Source: Candidatus Nitrosopumilus sp.
GTDB taxonomy: Archaea > Thermoproteota > Nitrososphaeria > Nitrososphaerales > Nitrosopumilaceae
Length of the DNA: 7,390 bases
Assembly (NCBI GenBank): GCA_018657375.1
Contig: JABHXI010000158.1
Span: 1-7,390, forward strand
Reading direction: 5' to 3'
In this document: one piece after another, positions 1-6,581 of the stretch
Numbering within the stretch: the first letter of the stretch is position 1
How the letters are laid out: each line of letters opens with the position of its first letter
The notes under the pieces: model-generated
Database searches by the model: none
Told to the model about the DNA's origin: nothing
Seen by the model: the letters and a program-made list of their open reading frames with translations, nothing else
Program-made: the position numbers and the translations under genes

Positions 1-42
1 AAAAAATCCATATTTTTACTAGTTTGGACTCTTTATGATAGT

Positions 43-50
43 TTTTTAAA
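43..50 (+). promoter_or_regulatory. TATA-like box of nadM
   Basis: A TTTTTAAA run is centred about 25 bp before the nadM ATG at 72. Archaeal TATA boxes usually lie about 26 bp before the transcription start, so the transcript would begin at or within a few bases of the ATG, giving a leaderless mRNA. No Shine-Dalgarno-like sequence precedes the ATG, which agrees. The whole 1-71 stretch is AT-rich, so the exact box is uncertain. No gene is visible in 1-71. Confidence 0.45.
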
Positions 51-71
51 AAGATATTTCTTATATTTTGT

Positions 72-566
72 ATGAATGGTTTGTTGATAGGAAGATTTCA
101 ACCATTTCATTTAGGCCATCTTGAAGCATTAAAATTTGCATTATCCAAAGTAGATAACTTGTGGTTGGGCTTAGGTAGCTCAAACAAATCTATTGAAAAA
201 AGTAATCCTTTTTCTGCTGAAGAAAGAAAAAAAATGATTCTATCTTCAATCGATGATTCAATAAAAAATAAAATTACAATTTATTTTATTCCTGATGTGG
301 ATAACCATGTAAAATGGATTGAAAAAATTGATACTATTGTTCCCAAATTTGATATTGTCTTTTCAAATGATCCACTAACTGATCATCTATATTCAAAAAG
401 AACAGTTAGAGTAATTCCAATTCCCTTTTTAAAAAGAGATCAATTATCTGGTACCCGAATTAGAGATTTAATTAAAAGCGATCAAAAATGGGATGATCTT
501 GTTCCTTCTGGAACTAAACATGTTTTAGAAAATTTAGATGGAAAAAATAGGCTAAAAATTCTTTAA
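72..566 (+). CDS. nadM: Nicotinamide-nucleotide adenylyltransferase, archaeal NadM type
   Basis: The enzyme transfers AMP from ATP to nicotinamide mononucleotide to make NAD+, the last step of NAD synthesis and salvage, in the cytoplasm. The 164-residue length fits archaeal NadM. The nucleotidyltransferase signature is GRFQPFHLGH at residues 7-16, with the HxGH histidines at 13 and 16 that contact ATP phosphates. NPFSAEER at 45-52 and LSGTRIRDLI at 126-135 match the family's other conserved blocks; the SGTxxR motif binds ATP phosphate. Only three residues precede the first beta strand (MNGLLIGRF), as in the methanogen enzymes, so the ATG at 72 is well supported. The next gene begins 39 bp downstream with its own TATA-like box, and no strong T tract lies between, so read-through is possible. 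Family assignment is firm; NMN specificity over related adenylyltransferases follows from the close match to archaeal NadM. Confidence 0.93.
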   Translation: MNGLLIGRFQPFHLGHLEALKFALSKVDNLWLGLGSSNKSIEKSNPFSAEERKKMILSSIDDSIKNKITIYFIPDVDNHVKWIEKIDTIVPKFDIVFSNDPLTDHLYSKRTVRVIPIPFLKRDQLSGTRIRDLIKSDQKWDDLVPSGTKHVLENLDGKNRLKIL

Positions 567-575
567 TTATAAATA
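567..575 (+). promoter_or_regulatory. TATA box of the class V aminotransferase gene
   Basis: TTATAAATA starts right after the nadM stop codon and is close to the archaeal consensus. Its centre near 571 predicts transcription from about 597, leaving a leader of roughly 9 nt before TTG 606 or 24 nt before ATG 621. This is the cleanest TATA box in the window. Confidence 0.6.
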
Positions 576-605
576 AGCCTGAGTGAAACCAATTTTGAAG
601 ATATT

Positions 606-1763
606 TTGGAATACTTAGTAATGTTACCAGGTCCTACAAATGTTCCTGAACGTGTCACTAGATCAATGATTACTCCATCTATTAATCACAGAAGTGATGA
701 TTTTGTAAAACTTTATGAAGAATGTGTAAACAATACAAAGAAAATTTTTGATACTCAGGGAGACGCTGTTTGTCTATCTGCTTCTGGTACTGGTGCTGTA
801 GAATGTTCTGTTGTAAATTTAATTAAAAAAGGTGATAAAGTAATCATACCTGTAAATGGTGAATTTAGTACTCGTTTAGCTCAATCAATAGAGTGGGCTG
901 GAGGAGAAACAATTAGAATTAAAACTGATCCAGGGGTTAATCCTACATTTGATCAAGTCAAAGAAACTTTTGATAATAACAAAGACGTTAAAGCATTCTA
1001 CTGTGTTTGGAATGAAACTTCTACAGGAACTATGATAAATTATCTTGATAGAATTAAAGATCTAACTTCAAGAAATGATTCCTATTATGTTTTAGATGGA
1101 GTTTCTATTGTAGGTGGTGAAGAACTTCACATGGATAAATGGGGAATTGACATTGCAATGACTGGTGCACAAAAAACATTTGCATGTCCACCAGGCATTT
1201 CACCAATTTGTATTAATCCAAGAACTAGAAAATACATGGAAGCTAACCCTCCAAATACTACATACTTCAATTTACCAAGATATTTTCAATACTACGATGA
1301 AGCAAAACACACTCCATTTACTCCTGCATTGCCTATTCTTTATGCATACAGAGAAGCAATGAGAATTATGTTTGAAGAAGGAATAGAACAAAGAATTCAA
1401 CGTCATAGAACATGTTCTGATGCATTGTATTCTGGACTATCTGCACTTGGATTGACACCATTTGCAAAAGAAGACTCACGTTCAACTGTAGTTATCGCAT
1501 TAAATTATCTAGATGGATTGGAAGATAAAATATTCCGTGAAACATTAGCTAAAAAATTCAAAATTTTAGTCGCAGGTGGATTTGGTAACCTAAAAGGTAA
1601 AGTCTTCCGAGTTGGATGTATGGGCGAAATTAATGCATCCCATGTCATGAGATGTATTTCTGGAATCGGATCAACTTTATCCATGATGGGCTATGATACT
1701 GACTTACAAGCAGGTCTAAAAATAGCAGACGATAAACTAAAGGCTCTTCCTAACCCTTCTTAA
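606..1763 (+). CDS. Class V PLP-dependent aminotransferase (alanine/serine-glyoxylate aminotransferase family)
   Basis: This is a fold-type I aminotransferase of class V, closest by eye to alanine-glyoxylate and serine-pyruvate aminotransferases; it is cytoplasmic. The 385 residues match the family. Visible landmarks: the N-terminal LPGPTNVPERV block at residues 7-17; SASGTGA at 58-64 for cofactor phosphate binding; LDGVS with Asp164, the partner of the PLP pyridine nitrogen; TGAQKTFACPPG with Lys190 as the Schiff-base lysine; and FRVGCMG with Arg335, the usual substrate carboxylate anchor. The start shown is TTG at 606; ATG at 621 would remove five residues and is a real alternative, since the family block begins just after it. 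The amino donor and acceptor cannot be read from sequence. Options are alanine, serine or aspartate with glyoxylate, or phosphohydroxypyruvate as for the class V enzyme reported for phosphoserine synthesis in methanococci. The 2-aminoethylphosphonate transaminases are a more distant possibility. Neighbours do not settle the pathway. Confidence 0.88.
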   Translation: MEYLVMLPGPTNVPERVTRSMITPSINHRSDDFVKLYEECVNNTKKIFDTQGDAVCLSASGTGAVECSVVNLIKKGDKVIIPVNGEFSTRLAQSIEWAGGETIRIKTDPGVNPTFDQVKETFDNNKDVKAFYCVWNETSTGTMINYLDRIKDLTSRNDSYYVLDGVSIVGGEELHMDKWGIDIAMTGAQKTFACPPGISPICINPRTRKYMEANPPNTTYFNLPRYFQYYDEAKHTPFTPALPILYAYREAMRIMFEEGIEQRIQRHRTCSDALYSGLSALGLTPFAKEDSRSTVVIALNYLDGLEDKIFRETLAKKFKILVAGGFGNLKGKVFRVGCMGEINASHVMRCISGIGSTLSMMGYDTDLQAGLKIADDKLKALPNPS

Positions 1764-1780
1764 TTTTAAGAACGTTTAAC

Positions 1781-1788
1781 TAATATAA
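1781..1788 (+). promoter_or_regulatory. TATA-like box of the FKBP gene
   Basis: TAATATAA lies in the 46-bp gap before the FKBP gene. Its centre is about 26 bp upstream of the TTG at 1810, so the transcript is predicted to start at or next to that codon and to be leaderless. No Shine-Dalgarno-like sequence occurs immediately before the TTG. Confidence 0.45.
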
Positions 1789-1809
1789 GGAAATTCTAAG
1801 ACAAACCTA

Positions 1810-2547
1810 TTGACTTTTGATAAAGGCTCATTAATTCTAGTTGATTACACTGCAAAAGTAAAAGACAGTGATGAGGTTTTTGATACTACTATTGAAGCAG
1901 ATGCAAAAACACATTCACTTCATCAAGAAAATGTCAAGTATCATCCAAAATTAGTTTCTATTGGTGAAACGTCCTATCCTGTTCTAAAAGGATTTGATGA
2001 AGCACTAGCAAAAACATCTGTTGGTGATAAATTAACAGTTGAAGTTACTCCTGACAAAGGTTTTGGTGAAAGAGATTCTACAAAAGTTAGAATGATTCCT
2101 ATTAGAAAATTAGGTGAAGATGCAGAAAAAGTTTCAGTTGGTGATTCAATTGAAGTCGACAATAAAAGAGGAATTATTCGTTATATTGGCTCTGGTAGAG
2201 TACAAATGGATTTTAATCATAGATTTGCAGGAAAAACAATTCTATTTGATGTTAATGTACTAAAATCACTTGATTCTGCTAATGATAAAGTTGATGCAAT
2301 TTTAAAAGAAAGACTTCCAGTAGAAGATACAAAAATTGCTTTTGATTTAAAAGATAAAGAAGGAAGTATTACAATTCCTGAAGAAATTTTACGTGCTGAT
2401 GGTTTACAAATCATGAAACATTTCATTCAAATGGATATTTTCAAATTTGTTAAAACTTTAGAAAAAATTAGTTTTGTTGAAACCCATGTCAACAAGCAGG
2501 CCCCTGCAAAGAAACCTGAATCAACTTCTGAACAAAAAACTGCTTAA
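1810..2547 (+). CDS. Long-type archaeal FKBP peptidyl-prolyl cis-trans isomerase (SlyD-like)
   Basis: The protein is predicted to catalyse cis-trans isomerisation of peptide bonds before proline and to act as a cytosolic folding chaperone. No signal peptide or membrane segment is visible. At 245 residues it fits the long archaeal FKBP class (about 26 kDa) rather than the 17-18 kDa short class. The FKBP core is split as in SlyD: LVDYTAKVKDSDEVFDTT at 10-27 and VLKGFDEAL at 58-66, an inserted flap (IF) chaperone domain at roughly 85-135 starting at KGFGERD, then return to the core with FNHRFAGKTILFDVNV at 135-150. A separate domain typical of the long class covers about 160-228, and the last 17 residues are a lysine- and proline-bearing tail. 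The histidine-rich metal-binding tail of bacterial SlyD is absent. The start is TTG at 1810; no in-frame ATG precedes the conserved core, so TTG is well supported. The stop codon lies one base from that of egsA on the other strand. Confidence 0.9.
   Translation: MTFDKGSLILVDYTAKVKDSDEVFDTTIEADAKTHSLHQENVKYHPKLVSIGETSYPVLKGFDEALAKTSVGDKLTVEVTPDKGFGERDSTKVRMIPIRKLGEDAEKVSVGDSIEVDNKRGIIRYIGSGRVQMDFNHRFAGKTILFDVNVLKSLDSANDKVDAILKERLPVEDTKIAFDLKDKEGSITIPEEILRADGLQIMKHFIQMDIFKFVKTLEKISFVETHVNKQAPAKKPESTSEQKTA
2534..2539 (-). terminator. Candidate T-tract terminator of egsA
   Basis: Read on the minus strand, a run of six T lies about 10 nt past the egsA stop, inside the last codons of FKBP. Archaeal RNA polymerase terminates at T-rich tracts, with FttA assistance in many lineages. 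Because the genes touch tail to tail, any egsA terminator must sit within the FKBP coding sequence. Confidence 0.35.
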
Positions 2548-2548
2548 A

Positions 2549-3613
2549 CTAAATTACTTTAGTAATTTTTGCAAGATCTAATGCTTTTTTCTTAGTCATT
2601 TTGATTTGTTTTAAAATTGTATATCGTTCTGGTCTTAATCCTTGTGCAATAATTAATGCTTCAATAATTAATTCTGATTCAAGTCCAATTTCTTTTGCTG
2701 TAGTTGGAGCTCCGACATCTTTTAATGTTTTAGTAATTTTTTCCCAATCCTGTCCTTGTAATTTTGCCATCATTATAGATCCAAGACCACATTTTTCTCC
2801 ATGAAGTCCAATACCTGGCGCAATTTTATCAAGTGCATGTGAGAAAAGATGCTCTGCACCTGAACATGGCCTACTACTGCCTGCAATACACGATGCAACC
2901 CCTGCGCTAATCAATCCCTCTACAATTACACGAGCATCTAGTCCTTTTTTTGCAAATTCCGTAGAATTTTCCATGACAATTTTTGCACTCATCATTGCCA
3001 AATCTGCTGCATATCTTCCATAGTATTCTTTCTTATTCTCATGTCCTAATTGCCAATCTTTTACAGCTATGATATTTGCAATAAGGTCTCCGCAACCACT
3101 AGCTAACAATTTTGCTGGTGCTTTTTTAATTATATCGATATCTACAAAAACACCCATAGGTGCAGATGCTATTATTGAATGAGGCTTATCACTCTTTATA
3201 GAGACAAATGGACTTGCCATTCCATCATGTGATGCAGCAGTTGGTAAACTTACAAATGGTATGGATAAATTATATGAAATTAGTTTTGCAGTATCTACAG
3301 AGCGACCACCTCCAATTCCTACAATTAAATTTGAATTATCTTTTTTAACATCTTTTTCAATTTTATTAATTGATTTAATCTGATTGTCTATTGACGTGTG
3401 CCAAACAAACTGAATTTTATTATTTTTTAATGATTTTTCTATTTTATTTTTTAAGACTTTTTTAACATTTATTCCAGATATCAATGAAACCTTTTTTGGG
3501 TTATTTACTGAATTTAGAAATTTTCCAAAATCAGCTATATTTTTTTCACCAATTTCAATAAGTCTTGGCAATTCCATTGTATGTGACTGCATGCGATCTT
3601 CATTTTTTATCAT
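2549..3613 (-). CDS. egsA: sn-Glycerol-1-phosphate dehydrogenase [NAD(P)+]
   Basis: The enzyme reduces dihydroxyacetone phosphate to sn-glycerol-1-phosphate, the backbone of archaeal ether phospholipids, and so commits carbon to membrane lipid synthesis. It belongs to the iron/zinc alcohol dehydrogenase-like superfamily and is cytosolic. The 354 residues match the family. GIGGGRSVDTAKL at 99-111 is the nucleotide-binding glycine loop. LPTAASHDGMASPF at 123-136 is a family hallmark. Predicted metal ligands are Asp176 (in CGDLIAN), His255 (in AEHLFSHALD) and His271 (in GLHGEKCGLG). The start shown is ATG at 3613, a few bases after the predicted transcription start; in-frame ATGs at residues 8 and 13 are alternatives, because conserved similarity begins only around MELPRLIEIGEKN. 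Residues 35-95 are rich in Lys and Asn, matching the AT bias of the window. The gene diverges from psmB and converges on FKBP. Confidence 0.94.
   Translation of the reverse strand: MIKNEDRMQSHTMELPRLIEIGEKNIADFGKFLNSVNNPKKVSLISGINVKKVLKNKIEKSLKNNKIQFVWHTSIDNQIKSINKIEKDVKKDNSNLIVGIGGGRSVDTAKLISYNLSIPFVSLPTAASHDGMASPFVSIKSDKPHSIIASAPMGVFVDIDIIKKAPAKLLASGCGDLIANIIAVKDWQLGHENKKEYYGRYAADLAMMSAKIVMENSTEFAKKGLDARVIVEGLISAGVASCIAGSSRPCSGAEHLFSHALDKIAPGIGLHGEKCGLGSIMMAKLQGQDWEKITKTLKDVGAPTTAKEIGLESELIIEALIIAQGLRPERYTILKQIKMTKKKALDLAKITKVI
2551..2570 (+). terminator. Candidate hairpin and T-tract terminator of FKBP
   Basis: An inverted repeat (AAATTAC at 2551-2557, TTTA loop, GTAATTT at 2562-2568) ends in a five-T run at 2566-2570, and a six-T run follows at 2585-2590. 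The stem begins 4 nt after the FKBP stop, and the bases also encode the last residues of egsA on the other strand. The stem is AT-rich and weak, so the T tracts are the more credible signal for an archaeal polymerase; the hairpin may be incidental or may stabilise the 3' end. Confidence 0.45.
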
Positions 3614-3640
3614 TATTTATCATTTCAAAGGATCAAAAAG

Positions 3641-3650
3641 TTATTTAAAA
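3641..3650. promoter_or_regulatory. Shared TATA-like core between divergent egsA and psmB
   Basis: TTATTTAAAA contains the palindromic core TTTAAA and reads as a TATA-like box on either strand. On the minus strand it predicts transcription from about 3621, a leader of roughly 8 nt before egsA. On the plus strand it predicts transcription from about 3672, a leader of roughly 17 nt before the TTG of psmB at 3689. I see no second equally good box in the gap. One box serving both genes is an inference from spacing. Confidence 0.45.
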
Positions 3651-3676
3651 GGGTGACATTCCACTTACATTATCTT

Positions 3677-3684
3677 AAAAGGTG
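3677..3684 (+). promoter_or_regulatory. Ribosome binding site of psmB
   Basis: AAAAGGTG contains AGGTG, complementary to the CACCT near the 3' end of archaeal 16S rRNA, and ends 4 nt before TTG 3689. It supports the TTG as the true start. Earlier in the window starts appear leaderless, so this is one of few SD-like sites. Confidence 0.5.
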
Positions 3685-3688
3685 TATT

Positions 3689-4321
3689 TTGTCAAACAAT
3701 GTTGAAGAAAAAATTTTGCACGGGACTACCACTGTAGGTATCAAGGCTACGGATGGCGTTGTTTTATGTGCGGATATGAGGGCTAGTGCAGGATATTTTA
3801 TAGCAAATAATAATACCATGAAAATCCAGCAAATTGACCTACATGCTGGTTTAACTTTGGCTGGAGGTGTTGCAGATGCACAAAATATTGTTGACGTTCT
3901 ACGATATCATTCTAATTTACACAGGGTCGATAAACAAAATTCTATTTCTATTCATTCTCTTGCAAGACTATGTTCATTGATATTTCATCAAAATAGAGGA
4001 TATCCATTCATGGCTGATATCTTACTTGGTGGATATGATGCAAATGGTCCTGCTTTGTTTAATGTTGATATGTTTGGTTCTGTTGAAGAAAAATCTTATG
4101 TTACAACTGGTAGTGGATCACCTGTAGCTTATGGTCTACTTGAAGAAGAATATAGAAATGACCTCACAGTTGAAGAGGCAAAAAAAGTAGCTTTACGAGC
4201 TGTTAAAGCTGCAATTGTTAGAAACATTGGTACAGGTGATGGAATTAACATCGCAACAATGGATAAAAATGGATTCCGTCTTTTGACTGATGAGCAAAAG
4301 AAATCAGTTCTTGAACTTTAG
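3689..4321 (+). CDS. psmB: 20S proteasome beta subunit (catalytic, N-terminal threonine hydrolase)
   Basis: Beta subunits form the inner rings of the archaeal 20S proteasome and cleave unfolded substrates using the N-terminal threonine exposed by self-processing. Starting at TTG 3689 the precursor has 210 residues: a 12-residue propeptide ending in Gly, then TTTVGIKATDG. Numbered from that threonine, Thr1, Asp17 (CADMR) and Lys33 (TMK) fall exactly at the canonical catalytic positions, so the subunit should be active. TTGSGSP carries the conserved serine of the 129 region. The usual Asp166 of the RDxxSG block appears as Asn (RNIGTG), a notable change. The reading frame stays open upstream to GTG 3653, but that start is only a few bases past the predicted TATA box and would add a Tyr/His-rich extension, so it is rejected. 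fttA follows at once. The protein could be one of two beta paralogues, as many archaea carry two. Confidence 0.93.
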   Translation: MSNNVEEKILHGTTTVGIKATDGVVLCADMRASAGYFIANNNTMKIQQIDLHAGLTLAGGVADAQNIVDVLRYHSNLHRVDKQNSISIHSLARLCSLIFHQNRGYPFMADILLGGYDANGPALFNVDMFGSVEEKSYVTTGSGSPVAYGLLEEEYRNDLTVEEAKKVALRAVKAAIVRNIGTGDGINIATMDKNGFRLLTDEQKKSVLEL

Positions 4322-4328
4322 TGATTTA

Positions 4329-6269
4329 ATGCAAAAAAAACAACCTCCAAAAGAATTACCTCCTAGTAGCCAGAATATAATGGCCACCATACTGCAAAGT
4401 ATGCCCAAAGAAGCAAGTATTACAAAAATAGAATATGAGGGACCGCGAATTGCACTTTATACAAATTCTCCTAGATATCTCTTAGAACATAATGAAACAA
4501 TTTCAAATCTTGTAAATATAATTAAAAAACGTATTGTAATTCGCACTGATGAATCTATTAGAAAACCAGAAGATGAATGTAGAAAAATTATTACAGAATT
4601 TGTTCCAAAAGAAGCAAATCTACAAGGAACTTTATTTGATTCATCTACTGGTGAAGTTTCTATTGAAGCAAAAAGACCTTGGTTATTGCAAAGAGATGCA
4701 AAAGAATTCAATCATGTTGATCTTACTGAAAAAATAGGTTGGAGATTACGAATTAGAAAAGCTACTACTATCCCATCACGTACTATTCAAACAATTAATG
4801 CAACTCTGAAACAAGCTTCTGCTGAAAGAAGTAAACAAATGAAACAAGTTGGTGATGATATTTTTAGATCTAGAATATCTCAAAGAACTGAAGTAACTCT
4901 ACATACTCTTGGTGGTTTTGGTCAAGTAGGTAGATCTTCAATGTTATTGTCTACACCAGAAAGTAAAATTTTAATTGACTGTGGAATTAATCCTGGCGCT
5001 CGTTCTCCAATGGATGCATATCCAAGACTTGATTCTTTAGATATTACATTAGATGAACTTGATGCTGTAGTTATTGGACATGCTCATTTGGATCACACTG
5101 GATTCTTACCAGCATTGTGCAAATATGGCTATAAAGGTCCAATTTATTGTAGTGAGCCAACATTGCCCATGATGAATTTAATTCAATTAGATGCAATTAA
5201 AGTCGCAGCCGCCCAAGGCAGAACTCCGATTTATGCTGAACGAGATGTAAAACAAGTGATGCGACAAACAATCACTTTGCCATATGGAACTGTGACTGAT
5301 ATTTCTCCTGATATTAAATTGGTTCTTGCTAATGCCGGACATATCCTTGGCTCTGCATTGTGTCATTTTCATATTGGTAATGGTGATCATAATTTTGTTT
5401 ATTCAGGTGATATTAAATTTGGAAAAAGTATTTTATTTGAAGCTGCTAGTTGGAATTTCCCAAGAGTAGAAACATTATTGGTTGAAAGTACTTATGGTCT
5501 TAACGAGGATATTCAGCCAACTAGACAACAGGTAGAATCTTCTTTTATCAATGCTGTAAACAACACTTTGGCAGACGGAGGAAAAGTTTTGATACCTATT
5601 CCAGCAGTTGGACGTGCACAAGAAATTATGATGGTAATTGATCATTATATGAAATCTGGTGAAATGGTTGAGGCTCCAGTTTTTACTGAAGGAATGATTT
5701 CTGAAGCATCAGCTATCCATGAATCTTATCCTGAATATCTTGCAAGAGAATTAAAACAGAAAATTTTAGAAACTGATGATAATCCATTTGATTCTGAATA
5801 CTTTACAAATATTGAGCATTCCGATGCTAGAGAAGAACCAATGAGAGAAAATTCGCCATGTATTATTTTAGCAACATCTGGAATGCTAGAAGGCGGTCCT
5901 GTTTTAGAATACTTCAAAAATATTGCTCCAGATAAAAAAAATAAGGTCCTGTTTGTTTCTTATCAAGTAAATGGAACTATGGGAAGAAGAGTTCTTGATG
6001 GCTCTAAACAAGTTTCTATGTTGGGAAAAGAAGGCAAGGTTGAAATTGTTGCTGTTAACTGTAGTGTTGAAAAACTAGATGGATTTAGTGGACATAGTGA
6101 TTATAACCAATTAATGTCATTTGTAAAAAGACTAAGACCAAAACTTCGTCGTGTTTTAGTTAACCACGGAGAACGTTCAAAATCTGAAAATCTTGCTATG
6201 AATATTAGAAGAACATACAAACTTGCAGCTCATTACCCTCAAGTTCAAGAAGCAATAAAATTATTTTAA
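4329..6269 (+). CDS. fttA: aCPSF1/FttA: KH-domain beta-CASP ribonuclease, archaeal transcription termination factor
   Basis: This is the archaeal homologue of the CPSF73 cleavage nuclease; it cuts nascent RNA at U-rich 3' ends and drives transcription termination. The start shown gives 646 residues. ATG 4290 in the same frame would add 13 residues and overlap psmB by 32 nt; ATG 4329 is preferred because GTGAT, complementary to the 16S rRNA tail, lies just before it, but the choice is open. Numbering from ATG 4290: two N-terminal KH-type RNA-binding domains cover about 27-200. The metallo-beta-lactamase fold follows, with LIDCG at 228-232, HAHLDH at 264-269, His351 (GHILGS) and Asp374 (YSGDIKFG). 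The beta-CASP part has motif A Glu399 (ESTYG), PAVGRAQE at 438-445, motif B His602 (SGHSD) and motif C His625 (VNHGE). All metal ligands are present. The gene is probably co-transcribed with psmB and overlaps the sepF-like gene end by 9 bp. Confidence 0.94.
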   Translation: MQKKQPPKELPPSSQNIMATILQSMPKEASITKIEYEGPRIALYTNSPRYLLEHNETISNLVNIIKKRIVIRTDESIRKPEDECRKIITEFVPKEANLQGTLFDSSTGEVSIEAKRPWLLQRDAKEFNHVDLTEKIGWRLRIRKATTIPSRTIQTINATLKQASAERSKQMKQVGDDIFRSRISQRTEVTLHTLGGFGQVGRSSMLLSTPESKILIDCGINPGARSPMDAYPRLDSLDITLDELDAVVIGHAHLDHTGFLPALCKYGYKGPIYCSEPTLPMMNLIQLDAIKVAAAQGRTPIYAERDVKQVMRQTITLPYGTVTDISPDIKLVLANAGHILGSALCHFHIGNGDHNFVYSGDIKFGKSILFEAASWNFPRVETLLVESTYGLNEDIQPTRQQVESSFINAVNNTLADGGKVLIPIPAVGRAQEIMMVIDHYMKSGEMVEAPVFTEGMISEASAIHESYPEYLARELKQKILETDDNPFDSEYFTNIEHSDAREEPMRENSPCIILATSGMLEGGPVLEYFKNIAPDKKNKVLFVSYQVNGTMGRRVLDGSKQVSMLGKEGKVEIVAVNCSVEKLDGFSGHSDYNQLMSFVKRLRPKLRRVLVNHGERSKSENLAMNIRRTYKLAAHYPQVQEAIKLF

Positions 6270-6539
6270 ATCGTATTCTGGTTTCCAGATCTTTATACTA
6301 GATGGAGTAACAATGATTCTCTCTTCACCCAATCTTGCAATATCTGCATCTGCTGTTTTTGCAATTGAATACAATTCTTCAACCACTTTACGCAATTGAT
6401 CCACATCTTTTTGTGCCAATGGAGTAACTCTGAGAATTAAAATTATTCCTTTTTTGATGTCCTCTTTAATAGAATGGACATCACTAGCATCTCTAATTGT
6501 AATTGCTTTTAGATATGTGGTATTTTCTTGCTTTTGCAT
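6261..6539 (-). CDS. sepF: SepF-like protein (DUF552/YlmF family)
   Basis: SepF family proteins bind the C-terminal tail of FtsZ and tether it to the membrane in Gram-positive bacteria and in euryarchaea. The 92 residues correspond almost wholly to the core domain: YLKAITIRDASDVHSIKEDI (9-28), the strand GIILILRV (31-38), the helix after AQKDVDQL (42-49) and the ending IARLGEERIIVTP (67-79), which aligns with the RIGxxIFLxTP segment of bacterial SepF. Glycine 71 is the conserved turn glycine. The amphipathic membrane-targeting helix usually found at the N terminus is not visible; only eight polar residues precede the core. The family also includes archaeal proteins of unproven role, and ammonia-oxidising archaea divide mainly with Cdv/ESCRT proteins, so a division role is inference. 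The start is ATG 6539. It lies 61 bp downstream of the MnmA-like gene on the same strand, so the two may be co-transcribed. Confidence 0.8.
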   Translation of the reverse strand: MQKQENTTYLKAITIRDASDVHSIKEDIKKGIILILRVTPLAQKDVDQLRKVVEELYSIAKTADADIARLGEERIIVTPSSIKIWKPEYDLK

Positions 6540-6581
6540 TATGATTGAAAAAGATCTACTCCCTCAAAAACTCTTCTTTAA

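Noticed and set aside
1165..1362. Small plus-strand reading frame inside the aminotransferase gene
   Set aside because: It lies wholly within a well-supported gene in another frame, has a low-complexity His/Leu-rich product, and shows no promoter or family features.
1974..2426. Two minus-strand reading frames opposite FKBP
   Set aside because: Ser-rich shadow translations of a conserved gene; no recognisable domains or start signals.
3653..3688. GTG start at 3653 for the proteasome subunit
   Set aside because: It lies a few bases from the TATA-like box, adds a Tyr/His-rich stretch unlike beta-subunit propeptides, and has no SD; TTG 3689 has AGGTG before it and gives a 12-residue propeptide.
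4457..5917. Several small frames on both strands within fttA
   Set aside because: All overlap the conserved KH and beta-CASP coding sequence and have no recognisable features of their own.
6350..6380. Short inverted repeat (AATTG/CAATT) after a T5 run inside sepF
   Set aside because: Five-base stem in AT-rich coding sequence; expected by chance and not in the hairpin-then-T order.
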